64,000 nucleotides of DNA from contig JAWKHL010000001.1 of NCBI GenBank assembly GCA_041394845.1, positions 2,232,001 to 2,296,000 on the forward strand, read 5' to 3'. Within the stretch, counting starts at the first letter, position 1; each line of letters begins with the position of its first letter. Origin of the DNA: JAHCHG01 sp041394845. Lineage in GTDB: Bacteria; Acidobacteriota; Blastocatellia; Pyrinomonadales; Pyrinomonadaceae. Below, piece by piece: positions 34,391 through 45,985 of the stretch. Under the pieces are notes generated by a model. That model was not told the DNA's origin, searched no databases, and worked only from the letters and a program-made list of their open reading frames with translations. A program made the translations under genes and the position numbers.

Positions 34391-35795
34391 AGGGATGTGT
34401 CATCTCTTCGGCCACAACCAGCCGGTCGAATTCTTCGGCGTCGAGGATCCCCAGTTCGACGGCCGCTTCGCGCAGATTGATCCCTTTTTTATGGGCGTAT
34501 TTGGCGATCTTGGCGGCGTTGTCGTAGCCGATGTGCTGGTTGAGAGCCGTCACCAGCATCAGCGAATCGTTGAGATAACGGTCGATTTGAGCGCGGTTGA
34601 GTTCGATGCCCTCGATGCAGAATTCGACGAAACCGCGCGAGGCGTCCCCGATCAGCCTCACCGAATGAAGGAAATTATGGATCATCACCGGTTTGAAAAC
34701 GTTGAGTTCGAAATTTCCCTGCGAACCGGCGAAACCGATGGCCGCATCGTTGCCCATGACCTGCGCCGCCACCATCGTCATCGCCTCGGATTGAGTCGGG
34801 TTGACCTTGCCCGGCATAATCGAACTTCCGGGTTCGTTCTCGGGCAGAACCAGTTCGCCGATCCCGCACCGCGGCCCCGACCCGAGCCAGCGAATGTCGT
34901 TGGCGATCTTCATCAGGGAGGCGGCCAGCGTCTTAAGCGCGCCCGAGGCGAAAATGATCTCGTCGTGGGCCGACAGCGCGGCGAATTTGTCGGGGTGCGA
35001 TCTGAACGGCAAACCGGTCAGTTCGGCGATCTTGGCCGCCGCCCGTTCGGCGAATTCGGGGTGCGAATTGAGCCCCGTCCCGACGGCCGTTCCGCCGATG
35101 GCCAGATCGTAAAGTCCCTCCAGAACCGTCTTCAAACGCTCGACATCGCGTTCGATTAAAGCGGCCCAGCCGCCGAATTCCTGCCCGACCGTCAAAGGAG
35201 TCGCGTCCTGCAGATGGGTCCGGCCGATCTTGACGACGCCCGCGAACTCCTCGGCCTTGGCCCGAATGGCCCGGGCGACATTCTCCGCTTCCGGGATCAG
35301 AGCGTTCATCCGCTCGGCCGCGGCGATGTACATGGCGGTCGGAAAGGTGTCGTTCGACGATTGCGATTTATTGACGTCGTCGTTCGGATGGATCGGTTTT
35401 TTACTGCCCATCTCGCCGCCCGCCAGTTCGATCGCCCGGTTCGAGATGACCTCGTTGGCGTTCATATTGGTCTGCGTTCCCGAACCGGTCTGCCAGACCC
35501 GAAGGGGAAAATGCTCGTCCAGTTTGCCCTCGATCACCTCGTCGGCCGCCCGAACGATCAGATCGCGCTTGTCCTCGGGCAGTTTGCCGAGATCGTAATT
35601 GACCAGCGCGCAGGCCTTCTTCAAAACGCCGAGCGCGCGGATCATCTCGCGCGGCATCACATCGAAACCGATGTTAAAGTGATGGAGGCTCCTTTCGGTC
35701 TGCGCCCCCCAATATCTGTCCGACCTGACCTCGATCGCTCCCATCGAATCGGTTTCGGTCCGTGTGTTGGTAACTTTTTCCGTTGCTTCTGACAT
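34389..35795 (-). CDS. fumC: Class II fumarate hydratase
   Basis: Interconverts fumarate and malate in the TCA cycle as an iron-independent tetramer. The 468-residue length is typical. Conserved stretches are QTGSGTQTNMNANEVISNRA, IGRTHLQDATPLT, and the superfamily signature GSSIMPGKVNPTQ, whose serine is the catalytic base region. The N-terminus carries a short extension before RSDRYWGAQTERSLHHF. The gene is alone on the minus strand, next to tRNA-Pro. Its last codon abuts a repeat arm. Confidence 0.97.
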   Translation of the reverse strand: MSEATEKVTNTRTETDSMGAIEVRSDRYWGAQTERSLHHFNIGFDVMPREMIRALGVLKKACALVNYDLGKLPEDKRDLIVRAADEVIEGKLDEHFPLRVWQTGSGTQTNMNANEVISNRAIELAGGEMGSKKPIHPNDDVNKSQSSNDTFPTAMYIAAAERMNALIPEAENVARAIRAKAEEFAGVVKIGRTHLQDATPLTVGQEFGGWAALIERDVERLKTVLEGLYDLAIGGTAVGTGLNSHPEFAERAAAKIAELTGLPFRSHPDKFAALSAHDEIIFASGALKTLAASLMKIANDIRWLGSGPRCGIGELVLPENEPGSSIMPGKVNPTQSEAMTMVAAQVMGNDAAIGFAGSQGNFELNVFKPVMIHNFLHSVRLIGDASRGFVEFCIEGIELNRAQIDRYLNDSLMLVTALNQHIGYDNAAKIAKYAHKKGINLREAAVELGILDAEEFDRLVVAEEMTHP

Positions 35796-35925
35796 AAATT
35801 TAGTGGTTGATCGTTAGTTGTTAAATGGTTAATTGTGAAAGCAGTTTTTTATTTCAGCCGTCTGAATGATTTTATACTTTTTCGGGGATTTATTCGAGGA
35901 CGAGAAAAACGGAAATTGGGAGATT

Positions 35926-36109
35926 CAGTGGTCGGTGGTCAGTGGTCGGTGGTCAGCATGAATCTCCCGGCTAAAGCCGAAGGTGAAAGGCAGAAACGCG
36001 ATCGTCAGGAAGCGTGTTCGCACTTTTACACGCTTCCTGACGATCGCGTTTCTGCCCATATATTCAAAGAATCAAAAATTCAAAACTGACCACCGACCAC
36101 TGACCTCAG
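35926..36109. repeat. Hairpin element, family D (GTGGTCAGTGGTCGGTGGTC), enclosing a perfect palindrome
   Basis: Arms of tandem GTGGTC(A/G)G words lie at 35926-35956 and, as the complement, at 36085-36109. The interior holds a GGCTAAAGCC core and the 29-bp perfect inverted repeat listed separately. A single degenerate arm of the same family lies at about 509-548. Confidence 0.8.
35989..36056. repeat. Perfect 29-bp inverted repeat
   Basis: GGCAGAAACGCGATCGTCAG... at 35989-36017 is exactly complementary to 36028-36056, with a 10-base loop. No T-run follows, and it is too distant from any gene end to be a normal terminator. Confidence 0.9.
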
Positions 36110-36273
36110 CCCGCCAGCCAATCGACGAATCCGAGCCAGAGCCGAGTTTCGGCCAAAGCCAGACGCAGGGGCGTTGCCATAAAATCAATCTCCGAATTTC
36201 AACGGGCGGAATCGGAGCGGAGGGGAGCGCAATTTTTTTGAAGAATTTTCAAAATTCCGGCGAAAGGTTTTTT

Positions 36274-36680
36274 GGCCACGGAGGACAAGGAGTTCACAGA
36301 GGTGCTTTTTCGAATGAAAACCTTTTTTCGGTAGTGATCAAAAGTAATGCTGACAAATGAATGTCCCGCAGGGACTCTTGTCGTAATAGCCCGGCGATTG
36401 ATCGCCGGGTACAGGTTCTCTCTCAGATCCATAGTCCTGAAAGGACGAAAGATAAATATGAATTTGGCAAATTCGAGGCTGTCCCTTCAGGACTTGACGA
36501 CATCGGTTGCATAACCCCGGCGATCAATCGCCGGGCTATTTTCAGATGCTCCGTTGGAGCAATTAGATTTTGCTCAGCATTACTTTTGATCACTACCCTT
36601 TTTTCTTCTTTTCGGCGGCAAAAAAACGAAACCGGCTGACAGATCATTTTTTTGAGGATGCTTTGCCACGGAAAAATCTT
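36274..36680. repeat. Family F element interrupted by a MITE
   Basis: TTGGCCACGGAGGACAAGGA...GCTTTTTCGAATGAAAACC at 36272-36322 matches the left half of the family F hairpins (compare 28186-28230). The MITE at 36330-36597 then follows. AT-rich sequence and TTTGCCACGGAAAAATC near 36662-36678 may be the right remnant. Nothing coding was recognised in the 962-bp gap 35796-36757. Confidence 0.55.
36330..36597. mobile_element. 268-bp MITE with perfect 24-bp terminal inverted repeats and 8-bp target duplication
   Basis: The ends GGTAGTGATCAAAAGTAATG...(36330-36353) and ...ACTTTTGATCACTACC (36574-36597) are exact complements over 24 bp. The flanks show CTTTTTTC on both sides (36322-36329 and 36598-36605), a direct repeat that fits a target-site duplication. 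Inside are six small palindromes: GTCCCGCAGGGAC, GCCCGGCGATTGATCGCCGGG-type twice, GTCCTGAAAGGAC, GTCCCTTCAGGAC and GCTCCGTTGGAGC. There is no transposase. Confidence 0.88.
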
Positions 36681-36757
36681 GACAAGTCCGACGACTAAAA
36701 TTTACGCTTGAAACCGTCCGTTTCCTTTTTCGCCCCACCGCGCTGGTATTCGATTTT

Positions 36758-38095
36758 ATGGAAAACTTCAAACTTCTCTTCCAGATCTATTACCGTCCGG
36801 CCTCTGCCATGAGCGAGATCCTCGACAAAGGCAGTTGGCTTTTCGCCGCCGGAGCGGTTCTGGTCGTGGCGTTCGCTTTTTATAAGACGGTCAACCCCAA
36901 ACTCGAAACATTTTACGCCGTCCCGCAGTTTTACCAGTTTTACGACATCGAACGCCTCGATTCCGATGAATTCACTCCGAAAATGGAGGCCGAATACGAA
37001 AAGGCCCAGGCCGATTATCGCCGGGCGCTCTCGGAAAGACCTAAAATTCCGATCGTTGGCGATCTCTTTTTTACGTTCTTCTCGTTCGGTTCGAGTTTTC
37101 TGACGCCGCTCGTGTCGTTGTCGGTTTTTTACGTTCCGGCCGTCATTCTTCTGATGTGCTTTTTGGGAGGCGTCGGGAATTTCGGCGTCGTTCTCAGGCG
37201 CGATTACGGCGCGCTGGCGACCTGCACGCTTTTGGGCTGGGCGGCGGCCCATCTGCCGTTCGCCGTTCTCGGGGTTTTGCTTTTCACGGCCGCCGGGGTC
37301 CTGCCCGGAATCTATCTCTCGTTCTGGTTTTTGAGCGCACTTTTGTTCGGCGTCTTTATGATCTTCGCCCTGCGGACGGTTTTCGGAGCCAATTACGGCC
37401 CCGCCGCCTTGACGGTCGCCGTCGGCTGGCTGGCCATCAGTCTGGGGACTTTCGTTTTTCAATTCATCTCGCCGTGGATGCTCTCGCCGTTCCTTTTGTT
37501 TTACGCCGTCATCTACCTCGGCGGCTACGTCGGCGGGGAGGTTCGCGGTTTCGGCAACGCCTTTCGCCAGCGCCAGAACTTCAAGCGATTCCTGCACAAC
37601 GCCACCGTCAACCCGAAAGACGCCGACGCCCGCGTTCAGCTCGGCCTGATCTACCTGCAAAGGCGTCAGGAGGAAAAAGCGCTCCGGTATTTCACGGAGG
37701 CTTTTGAGATCGACAACGAAGAGATCGACGCCAACTATGAACTCGGCAAACTGGCCCGCCGTTCGGGCGAGTTGCAAGAGGCTCTGGATTATTTCGCGAC
37801 CGTCGCCGGGCTCAACGACAAACATTCGCTGAGCGAGGTCTGGCGCGAGATCGGCGCGACTTATCTCGAAGCCGGAATGCTCAATGAAGCCCGCGACGCG
37901 CTGAAAAAATTCATCGAACGCCGCCCGGTCGATCCCGAAGGTCTTTATTATCTGGGCAAAGTCTACAAAGCGCGGAACGAACCGGAAAAAGCCCGCGAGA
38001 TGTTCGAGGAAGCGATCGAATCGGCCCGCACATCGCCCGATTTCCGCCGCCGCGAACAGCGTCATTGGAGCCGTCTGGCGCAGAAGGAAATTTGA
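36758..38095 (+). CDS. Yip1-like membrane protein with C-terminal TPR repeats
   Basis: A 445-residue protein. The first half has about five to six hydrophobic segments (from SWLFAAGAVLVVAFAFY at about 24 to FLLFYAVIYLGGYVGG at about 255). The N-terminal FKLLFQIYYRPASAMSEIL resembles the Yip1 family entry motif. Residues about 280-430 form at least four tetratricopeptide repeats (ADARVQLGLIYLQRRQEEKAL, IDANYELGKLARRSGELQEAL, AEVWREIGATYLEAG-like, PEGLYYLGKVYKARNEPEKA). It may scaffold a membrane complex. No catalytic residues were found. Confidence 0.72.
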   Translation: MENFKLLFQIYYRPASAMSEILDKGSWLFAAGAVLVVAFAFYKTVNPKLETFYAVPQFYQFYDIERLDSDEFTPKMEAEYEKAQADYRRALSERPKIPIVGDLFFTFFSFGSSFLTPLVSLSVFYVPAVILLMCFLGGVGNFGVVLRRDYGALATCTLLGWAAAHLPFAVLGVLLFTAAGVLPGIYLSFWFLSALLFGVFMIFALRTVFGANYGPAALTVAVGWLAISLGTFVFQFISPWMLSPFLLFYAVIYLGGYVGGEVRGFGNAFRQRQNFKRFLHNATVNPKDADARVQLGLIYLQRRQEEKALRYFTEAFEIDNEEIDANYELGKLARRSGELQEALDYFATVAGLNDKHSLSEVWREIGATYLEAGMLNEARDALKKFIERRPVDPEGLYYLGKVYKARNEPEKAREMFEEAIESARTSPDFRRREQRHWSRLAQKEI

Positions 38096-38374
38096 GCGAT
38101 TTGGGATTTCGGATTTGTTTCGACTTTTGCCGCTTTTTTGAATGCGGATCTTTACGGATGATTACGGATAGACGCAGATTGATTTAATCTGACCAAATTA
38201 GAAAATCCGTTCTGATCCGTTTTGATCCGCGTTCTAAACTTGACCCGCCTTCCGAAAACCATCGCAAAAAGTTCGCCCAAATCGAGATTTTTCGAAAACC
38301 CTCGTCCCATCTTGAAACTGCCGGGTCGATCTGTCGTAAAATAAACTGAACTATCAAACGGAGCTGACTTTCTA
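38096..38374. repeat. Hairpin element, family G (GCGGATC/ACGGAT words)
   Basis: The 279-bp gap begins with a family A fragment (GATTTGGGATTTCGGATTT). It then carries complementary arms GCGGATCTTTACGGATGATT (38141-) and GATCCGTTTTGATCCGC (ending about 38232). No gene or clear promoter was seen. Confidence 0.65.
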
Positions 38375-39934
38375 TTGCAAAATAACTCGGATTCGAAAAA
38401 ACCTCTTTACCGGAGGCGGCGCTGGTGGCTGTTGGGAGTTTACGTTTTTTTGCTCGTCTGGTCCGGCGTTTATCGCTATCGGCAACCGGAACGGCCGGTT
38501 TCGCCCGATAAAAAGACCTTTCTTTTGGAGGAGATCGACGGCGAGCGGAAACTGGATGAAAAGATCAGGGTCGCCTACAAGGAATTTCCGTCCGAAATCG
38601 AAAATGACCGGTTGCCGGTCGTCCTGATCCACGGCAGTCCGGGCGACGCCGAGGTTTTCGACGGATTGGCTCCGTTTTTCCGGGACCGGCGTCTGATCGC
38701 GCCGGATCTGCCCGGTTTCGGCGATTCGGAAAAAGACCTTCCCGACTATTCCGTTCGGGCGCACGCTCGATACGTCCTCGAACTGATGGAACGGCTGAAG
38801 ATCGAAAAGGCTCATCTGGTCGGTTTCAGCATGGGCGGCGGAGTGGCGCTGGAGATGGCGGATATTGCCCCGGAAAAGGTCGCTTCGATCTCGATGGTCT
38901 CGGCCATCGGCGTGCAGGAATACGAACTGATGGGCAATTATTACATCAACCACGTCATCCACGCCGCTCAGTTGGCCTTTTTCTGGTGTTTGCAGGAACT
39001 GACGCCCAATTTCGGAGTTTTGCAGGGAGCGATCCCCTACGCCCGGAATTTTTACGACACCGATCAGCGCCCCCTTCGGGGCATTTTGAAAAATGTCCGG
39101 ATGCCTTTTCTGATCGTCCACGGCGAGGAAGATCCGCTAGTCCCGATCGAAGCCGCCCGCGAACATCGCCGGATCGTGCCGCAAAGCGAGATGGTCCCGC
39201 TCGAAGACAATCACTTTATGATCTTTATGCGGCCGGAAAAACTCCGCGATCCGCTCGGAGATTTCTGGAACCGGGTCGAAAACGGCGAGGCCAAAACCCG
39301 CTCGACGGCCGCGCCGGATCGGATCGAGATGGCCGCGCGGCCGTTCGAACCGCAGATCATACGGGCGCGCGGGGCGACCGCTTTCGTCTATTTTCTTCTT
39401 CTGACGGCCGGATCATTTGTCAGCGAGGACGCGGTCGCGCTGACGGCCGGGATCTGGACGGCGCAGGGGCGTTTCGGCATCATCTTCGCACTTGTGGCCT
39501 GTCTGTTCGGCGCTTTTCTGACCAATTTCAGCATATTTTTGTTCGGCAGGCTTTTCGGGCGAAAACTCCTGCGTAGCGGCCCGCTAAAATTTGTAATCAA
39601 ACCCGAGGCGGTCGAGAGGTTTTCTCTCCGGCTCGAAAAAAAGCGTTTCAGGACGATCTTTTTGAGCCGTTTTTTCCCCGGTTTCCGCCTGCCGGTTTAT
39701 TTCATCGCCGGGACGCTGCGGAAAGATTTTTGGAAATTTCTGTTCGGTTTTCTGCTTTCGGCCGCCGTCCGGGTTTCGGCTCTGGCGGGTTTATCCTGGC
39801 TGGCCGCTCAAGGTTTGATCAGAACATCTCTTATCGCCCGGCAAAACAACTGGTCTTTGTTCGTTCCCCTATTCGGGGCGTATTTTCTGATCGAGATCTT
39901 TTTATGGAGGAATTTTTCTTCCGACCGCGATTAG
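38375..39934 (+). CDS. Fusion of alpha/beta hydrolase and DedA/SNARE-associated (VTT) membrane domain
   Basis: A 519-residue protein that starts at TTG (ACGGAG upstream; no ATG until residue about 130). An N-terminal anchor (RRRWWLLGVYVFLLVWSGVY) leads into an alpha/beta hydrolase at about 75-305, with VVLIHGSPGDAEVF, the elbow VGFSMGGGVAL, IVHGEEDPLVP and the histidine in EDNHFMIF. From about 330 a DedA-like domain follows (GSFVSEDAVALTAGIW, FLFGRLFGRKLL, FLSRFFPGFRLPVYFIAGTL) with several helices. DedA proteins move lipids such as undecaprenyl phosphate, so the fusion may couple a lipid hydrolase to lipid transport (inference). Confidence 0.85.
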   Translation: MQNNSDSKKPLYRRRRWWLLGVYVFLLVWSGVYRYRQPERPVSPDKKTFLLEEIDGERKLDEKIRVAYKEFPSEIENDRLPVVLIHGSPGDAEVFDGLAPFFRDRRLIAPDLPGFGDSEKDLPDYSVRAHARYVLELMERLKIEKAHLVGFSMGGGVALEMADIAPEKVASISMVSAIGVQEYELMGNYYINHVIHAAQLAFFWCLQELTPNFGVLQGAIPYARNFYDTDQRPLRGILKNVRMPFLIVHGEEDPLVPIEAAREHRRIVPQSEMVPLEDNHFMIFMRPEKLRDPLGDFWNRVENGEAKTRSTAAPDRIEMAARPFEPQIIRARGATAFVYFLLLTAGSFVSEDAVALTAGIWTAQGRFGIIFALVACLFGAFLTNFSIFLFGRLFGRKLLRSGPLKFVIKPEAVERFSLRLEKKRFRTIFLSRFFPGFRLPVYFIAGTLRKDFWKFLFGFLLSAAVRVSALAGLSWLAAQGLIRTSLIARQNNWSLFVPLFGAYFLIEIFLWRNFSSDRD

Positions 39935-39982
39935 TCTTTTTCGACCGATCCCGGCCGGCAACGTTTTTTTGCGAATTTTATT

Positions 39983-41398
39983 ATGAAATTTTTTCTGCTG
40001 ATGGTAACGATCGGTTCGGTTCTTTTGACCGCCGTAAAAATTCAGGCGCAGACCGCCAAAGTTCTGGCCGCCGCCTGGGAAAAGAACCACATTACGACTC
40101 TGCCGCCTTCCGAGGTCCGGCTTCAGGAACTGAAAGTTTATCTGGAAAAACTCAAAATGCTCGGGCTTCCGGTCGAAGAGGTCGGGCGCAGTTACGAAGA
40201 CCGGGAGATCTTTCAGATCGAATGGGGACGGGGAAAAACAAAGGTCTTTCTCTGGTCGCAGATGCACGGCAACGAACCGACGGCGACCTCCGCCCTGATC
40301 GATATGTTCGCCTTTTTGCAGAAAAACCGCTCGCTCGGCTGGGTCAGGGAGCTGGAGCGGAATCTGACCATTCGCGCCGTTCCGATGCTCAATCCGGACG
40401 GGGCCGAAAGATACCGGAGAACGAATGCTCAGGGGATCGACATCAACCGCGACGCCCGCGCCCTGGAGACGCCCGAAGGCCGCCTGCTCAAACATCTGCG
40501 CGACGAATTCGAACCGGACATCGGTTTCAACCTTCACAATCAGCGGGAACTGACGACGGTCGGACGGACGACCGATCAGGCGACCTTTTCCCTTTTGGCC
40601 GTCGGCGGCGACCCGGAACTCGATCCACATCCGCAGTTCGAACGCAACAAAAGGATCTCGGCCCTGATCTTTCAGGCGCTCAGCCAGTTCGTTCCCGGCC
40701 ACGTCGCCCGCTACGACGACGATTACACGGCGACGGCCTTCGGCGATAATTTCTCGGATTGGGGAACGCCCGTCATTTTGATCGAAACCGGCGGTCATCA
40801 AGGCCACGAGCAATCGTTCGTCGTCAAACTGAATTTCGTCGCCTTTCTGACGGCTTTGAACTCGCTGGTTGACGGCAGCGAGAAAAAAATCGACCTCGGC
40901 CTTTACGACGCCATCCCCGAAAACGGCGGAGGGAGGCTTTTCAACGTCATCTTCCGCAATGCGAGCGTCATCAAACTGCTCGAACCGAAAAAGGAAGAAC
41001 CGGTCGAAAATTCGGAACCCGACGGGGAACAAGAACCGGTCGAAAAGATTCCCGCCCCGGAAAAATCGCCCGAACCTGAAAAACCGGCGGAATTTGCCGA
41101 ACCCGTTCCGGCCGAGGTCGCCGTCAACACCGACCGGGACCGGACGGGGCGGATCCGTTCGGCCTACATCGAGCGGATCGGCGATCTGAAATATTTCAAA
41201 GGCCTCGAAGAGATCGACGTCAGCGGTTTTTATCTGGTCAGCAAAAGCGGCCGGATGGAAAACGGTTTTTCGGGCGAATTCCTTTTTTACAAAAAGGGGC
41301 GAAAGATCGACTGGCGCGACCCGGAATTCCCGAAAAAAACCGCCCCGGATGCCGTCTGGTCCAACGGCCGCTGGATCAAACCGCCCGGAAACAGATAG
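39983..41398 (+). CDS. M14 family zinc carboxypeptidase, secreted
   Basis: The 471-residue product has a signal peptide (FFLLMVTIGSVLLTAVKIQA). The M14 zinc site is visible: SQMHGNEPTATS (H-x-x-E), RAVPMLNPDGAERY, GIDINRDAR, the third ligand in GFNLHNQ, and the catalytic glutamate in ILIETGGH. A proline/glutamate-rich linker (about 335-380) and an unrecognised C-terminal region of about 90 residues follow. It begins 48 bp after the DedA-fusion gene, so the two may be cotranscribed. The peptide substrate is unknown. Confidence 0.88.
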   Translation: MKFFLLMVTIGSVLLTAVKIQAQTAKVLAAAWEKNHITTLPPSEVRLQELKVYLEKLKMLGLPVEEVGRSYEDREIFQIEWGRGKTKVFLWSQMHGNEPTATSALIDMFAFLQKNRSLGWVRELERNLTIRAVPMLNPDGAERYRRTNAQGIDINRDARALETPEGRLLKHLRDEFEPDIGFNLHNQRELTTVGRTTDQATFSLLAVGGDPELDPHPQFERNKRISALIFQALSQFVPGHVARYDDDYTATAFGDNFSDWGTPVILIETGGHQGHEQSFVVKLNFVAFLTALNSLVDGSEKKIDLGLYDAIPENGGGRLFNVIFRNASVIKLLEPKKEEPVENSEPDGEQEPVEKIPAPEKSPEPEKPAEFAEPVPAEVAVNTDRDRTGRIRSAYIERIGDLKYFKGLEEIDVSGFYLVSKSGRMENGFSGEFLFYKKGRKIDWRDPEFPKKTAPDAVWSNGRWIKPPGNR

Positions 41399-41582
41399 TT
41401 TTGAGTCCCGACTTTAGTCGGCCAATTGTTTTAACCAAAACCTTTGAACCAACTCCAAAACCGGGGCTTGTGCCGGGCGGGGCTCAAAACCAAATAATTT
41501 AAAATTCCCCGCGTTCGGCTTTTGCCTACGGCTTTCGATTTGGTAAAATTGTTTTTTGCCCAAACGAAAGGATATTTCATCT

Positions 41583-44435
<2,853 letters not shown>

Positions 44436-44437
44436 CT

Positions 44438-44572
44438 ACTGTGTAATCTAAATTTATAAACAATTTATTTGGCCACGGAGAACACCGAGAACTCAGAGAC
44501 AAATAGTTTGGTCGACAAAAAAATCCCCGGTGTTCTCTGTGGCTAAAATTAAAAAAAACAAGTTACAGAATA
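44438..44572. repeat. MITE-like end plus family F hairpin between uvrA and bioA
   Basis: The left end ACTGTGTAATCTAAATTTAT resembles the terminal repeat of the 178-bp element at 27974. The right end (AGTTACAGAATA) is a rough complement. The core has family F arms (GGCCACGGAGAACACCGAG / CGGTGTTCTCTGTGGC). The element fills the gap between the two convergent stops exactly. Confidence 0.6.
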
Positions 44573-45874
44573 CTAACGTAACCGATTTAGAACGTCCTCG
44601 ATCTCCGACAAAACCCGGTCGATCTCTTTTTCTTTGATAACATAGGGCGGCATAAAATAAACGACATTGCCGAGGGGCCGCAGGAGGATGTCGCGTTTTA
44701 AGAATTTTTGGTAAAGATCCTGACCGACCGCGGCCAGATAACCGCCCTGGCCGACATCCAGTTCAAAGGCCAGAACGCCGCCGATGATGCGGACGTCGAT
44801 GACTGCATCAAATTTCCGCAAAACTTTTTCGAATTCTCTGAACTTGCGGTTGATGAAGGCCACCTTTTCCAGACAATTCTCCCGTTCGAAAAGCTCCAGA
44901 CTGGCAACCCCGACCGCGCAGGCCAGCGGGTTGGCCGTGTAGGAATGGCCGTGGAAAAACGTTTTCCGGCGGTCATCGCTGAGGAAGGCTTCGTAAATTT
45001 CCTCGGTCGCCACCGTCGCACCGAGCGGCAGATAACCGGCTGTCAGGGCTTTCGAAAGGCAGATGATATCGGGCGCAACCGAGGCGTGTTGGCAAGCGAA
45101 CATCTTTCCGGTGCGGCCGAAACCGGTCAGGACCTCGTCGGCAATCAGAAGCACCCCGAACCGGTCGCATAATTCTCTTACTTTTCCCAAAAATTCTTTT
45201 TCCCAGACGATCATTCCGCCCGCACCCTGAAGCATCGGTTCGATGATGACGGCGGCGATCTTCTCCCCGTGTTCTTCAAGAATCGTTTCGAGACTTTCGG
45301 CGCAGGTCAGATCACATTTTTTATCGCAATCGCCGCATTGCAGGGCGTAGGGCGATCTGGCGCGAAGGACCTTAAAAAGCAGATCTTCAAAAGGTTTCGT
45401 AAAATTCGACTCGTCGCTGGCCGACATCGCGCCGACCGTGTCGCCGTGATAAGCGTGCGTCAGAGCAACAAAGGTCTTCCGCTCCTGACCGCGGTTGATC
45501 CAATATTGATAAGCCATCTTGAGGGCGACCTCGACGGCCGTCGAACCGTTGTCGGAATAAAACACTCGGGTCAGCCCCGCGGGCAGGATCTCAACCAGTT
45601 TTTCGGCCAGTTCGACCGCCGGCCGATGCGTAAAACCGGCGAACATCGTGTGTTCGATCTTCGCGGACTGTTTCGCCAGAGCCTCGTTCAAAAACGGGTG
45701 CGAATGTCCGTGGATATTGACCCACCAGGAGGAAATGCCGTCCAGAATCCGCCGCCCGTCCTCGGTTTCCAGCCAGACGCCCCGGCCGCCGATGATCGGG
45801 ATCGGCGCGGGCGCTGTTTTTTCCTGAGTGTACGGGTGCCAGAGATGACGGCGGTCGCGGTCGGTTAGGTTCAT
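44573..45874 (-). CDS. bioA: Adenosylmethionine-8-amino-7-oxononanoate aminotransferase
   Basis: PLP enzyme that converts KAPA to DAPA in biotin synthesis, using S-adenosylmethionine as amino donor. The start is the ATG at 45874 (MNLTDRDRRHLWHPYTQ); a longer frame reads through a repeat and is unlikely. The protein has 433 residues. Motifs include LETEDGRRILDGISSWWVN, GSTAVEVALKMAYQY, LLIADEVLTGFGRTGKMFA and the PLP lysine in SKALTAGYLPLG. It is the last gene of a leftward operon with bioF, bioD and a DUF2695 gene. Confidence 0.96.
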   Translation of the reverse strand: MNLTDRDRRHLWHPYTQEKTAPAPIPIIGGRGVWLETEDGRRILDGISSWWVNIHGHSHPFLNEALAKQSAKIEHTMFAGFTHRPAVELAEKLVEILPAGLTRVFYSDNGSTAVEVALKMAYQYWINRGQERKTFVALTHAYHGDTVGAMSASDESNFTKPFEDLLFKVLRARSPYALQCGDCDKKCDLTCAESLETILEEHGEKIAAVIIEPMLQGAGGMIVWEKEFLGKVRELCDRFGVLLIADEVLTGFGRTGKMFACQHASVAPDIICLSKALTAGYLPLGATVATEEIYEAFLSDDRRKTFFHGHSYTANPLACAVGVASLELFERENCLEKVAFINRKFREFEKVLRKFDAVIDVRIIGGVLAFELDVGQGGYLAAVGQDLYQKFLKRDILLRPLGNVVYFMPPYVIKEKEIDRVLSEIEDVLNRLR

Positions 45875-45882
45875 TGTATTTT

Positions 45883-45983
45883 GTGATGGGTGATAGGTGA
45901 TGGGTGATGGGATTTTTGTTGTGGTAGTTGACGGATGACCCGTGAGTTTTTTTCCCACCGCCTATCATCCATCGCCGATCACT
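45883..45983. repeat. Degenerate hairpin element, family B (GATGGGTGAT words)
   Basis: The left arm GTGATGGGTGATAGGTGATG and a partly complementary right arm (CACCGCCTATCATCCATC) enclose about 40 bp between the DUF2695 gene and bioA, reaching 9 bp from the bioA ATG. The same words form the arms inside the 178-bp elements. Confidence 0.65.
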
Positions 45984-45985
45984 CC

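Noticed and set aside
45875..45958. Extended N-terminus for BioA
   Set aside because: The extra 28 residues are translated from family B repeat words, and the family begins at the position equivalent to MNLTDRD.
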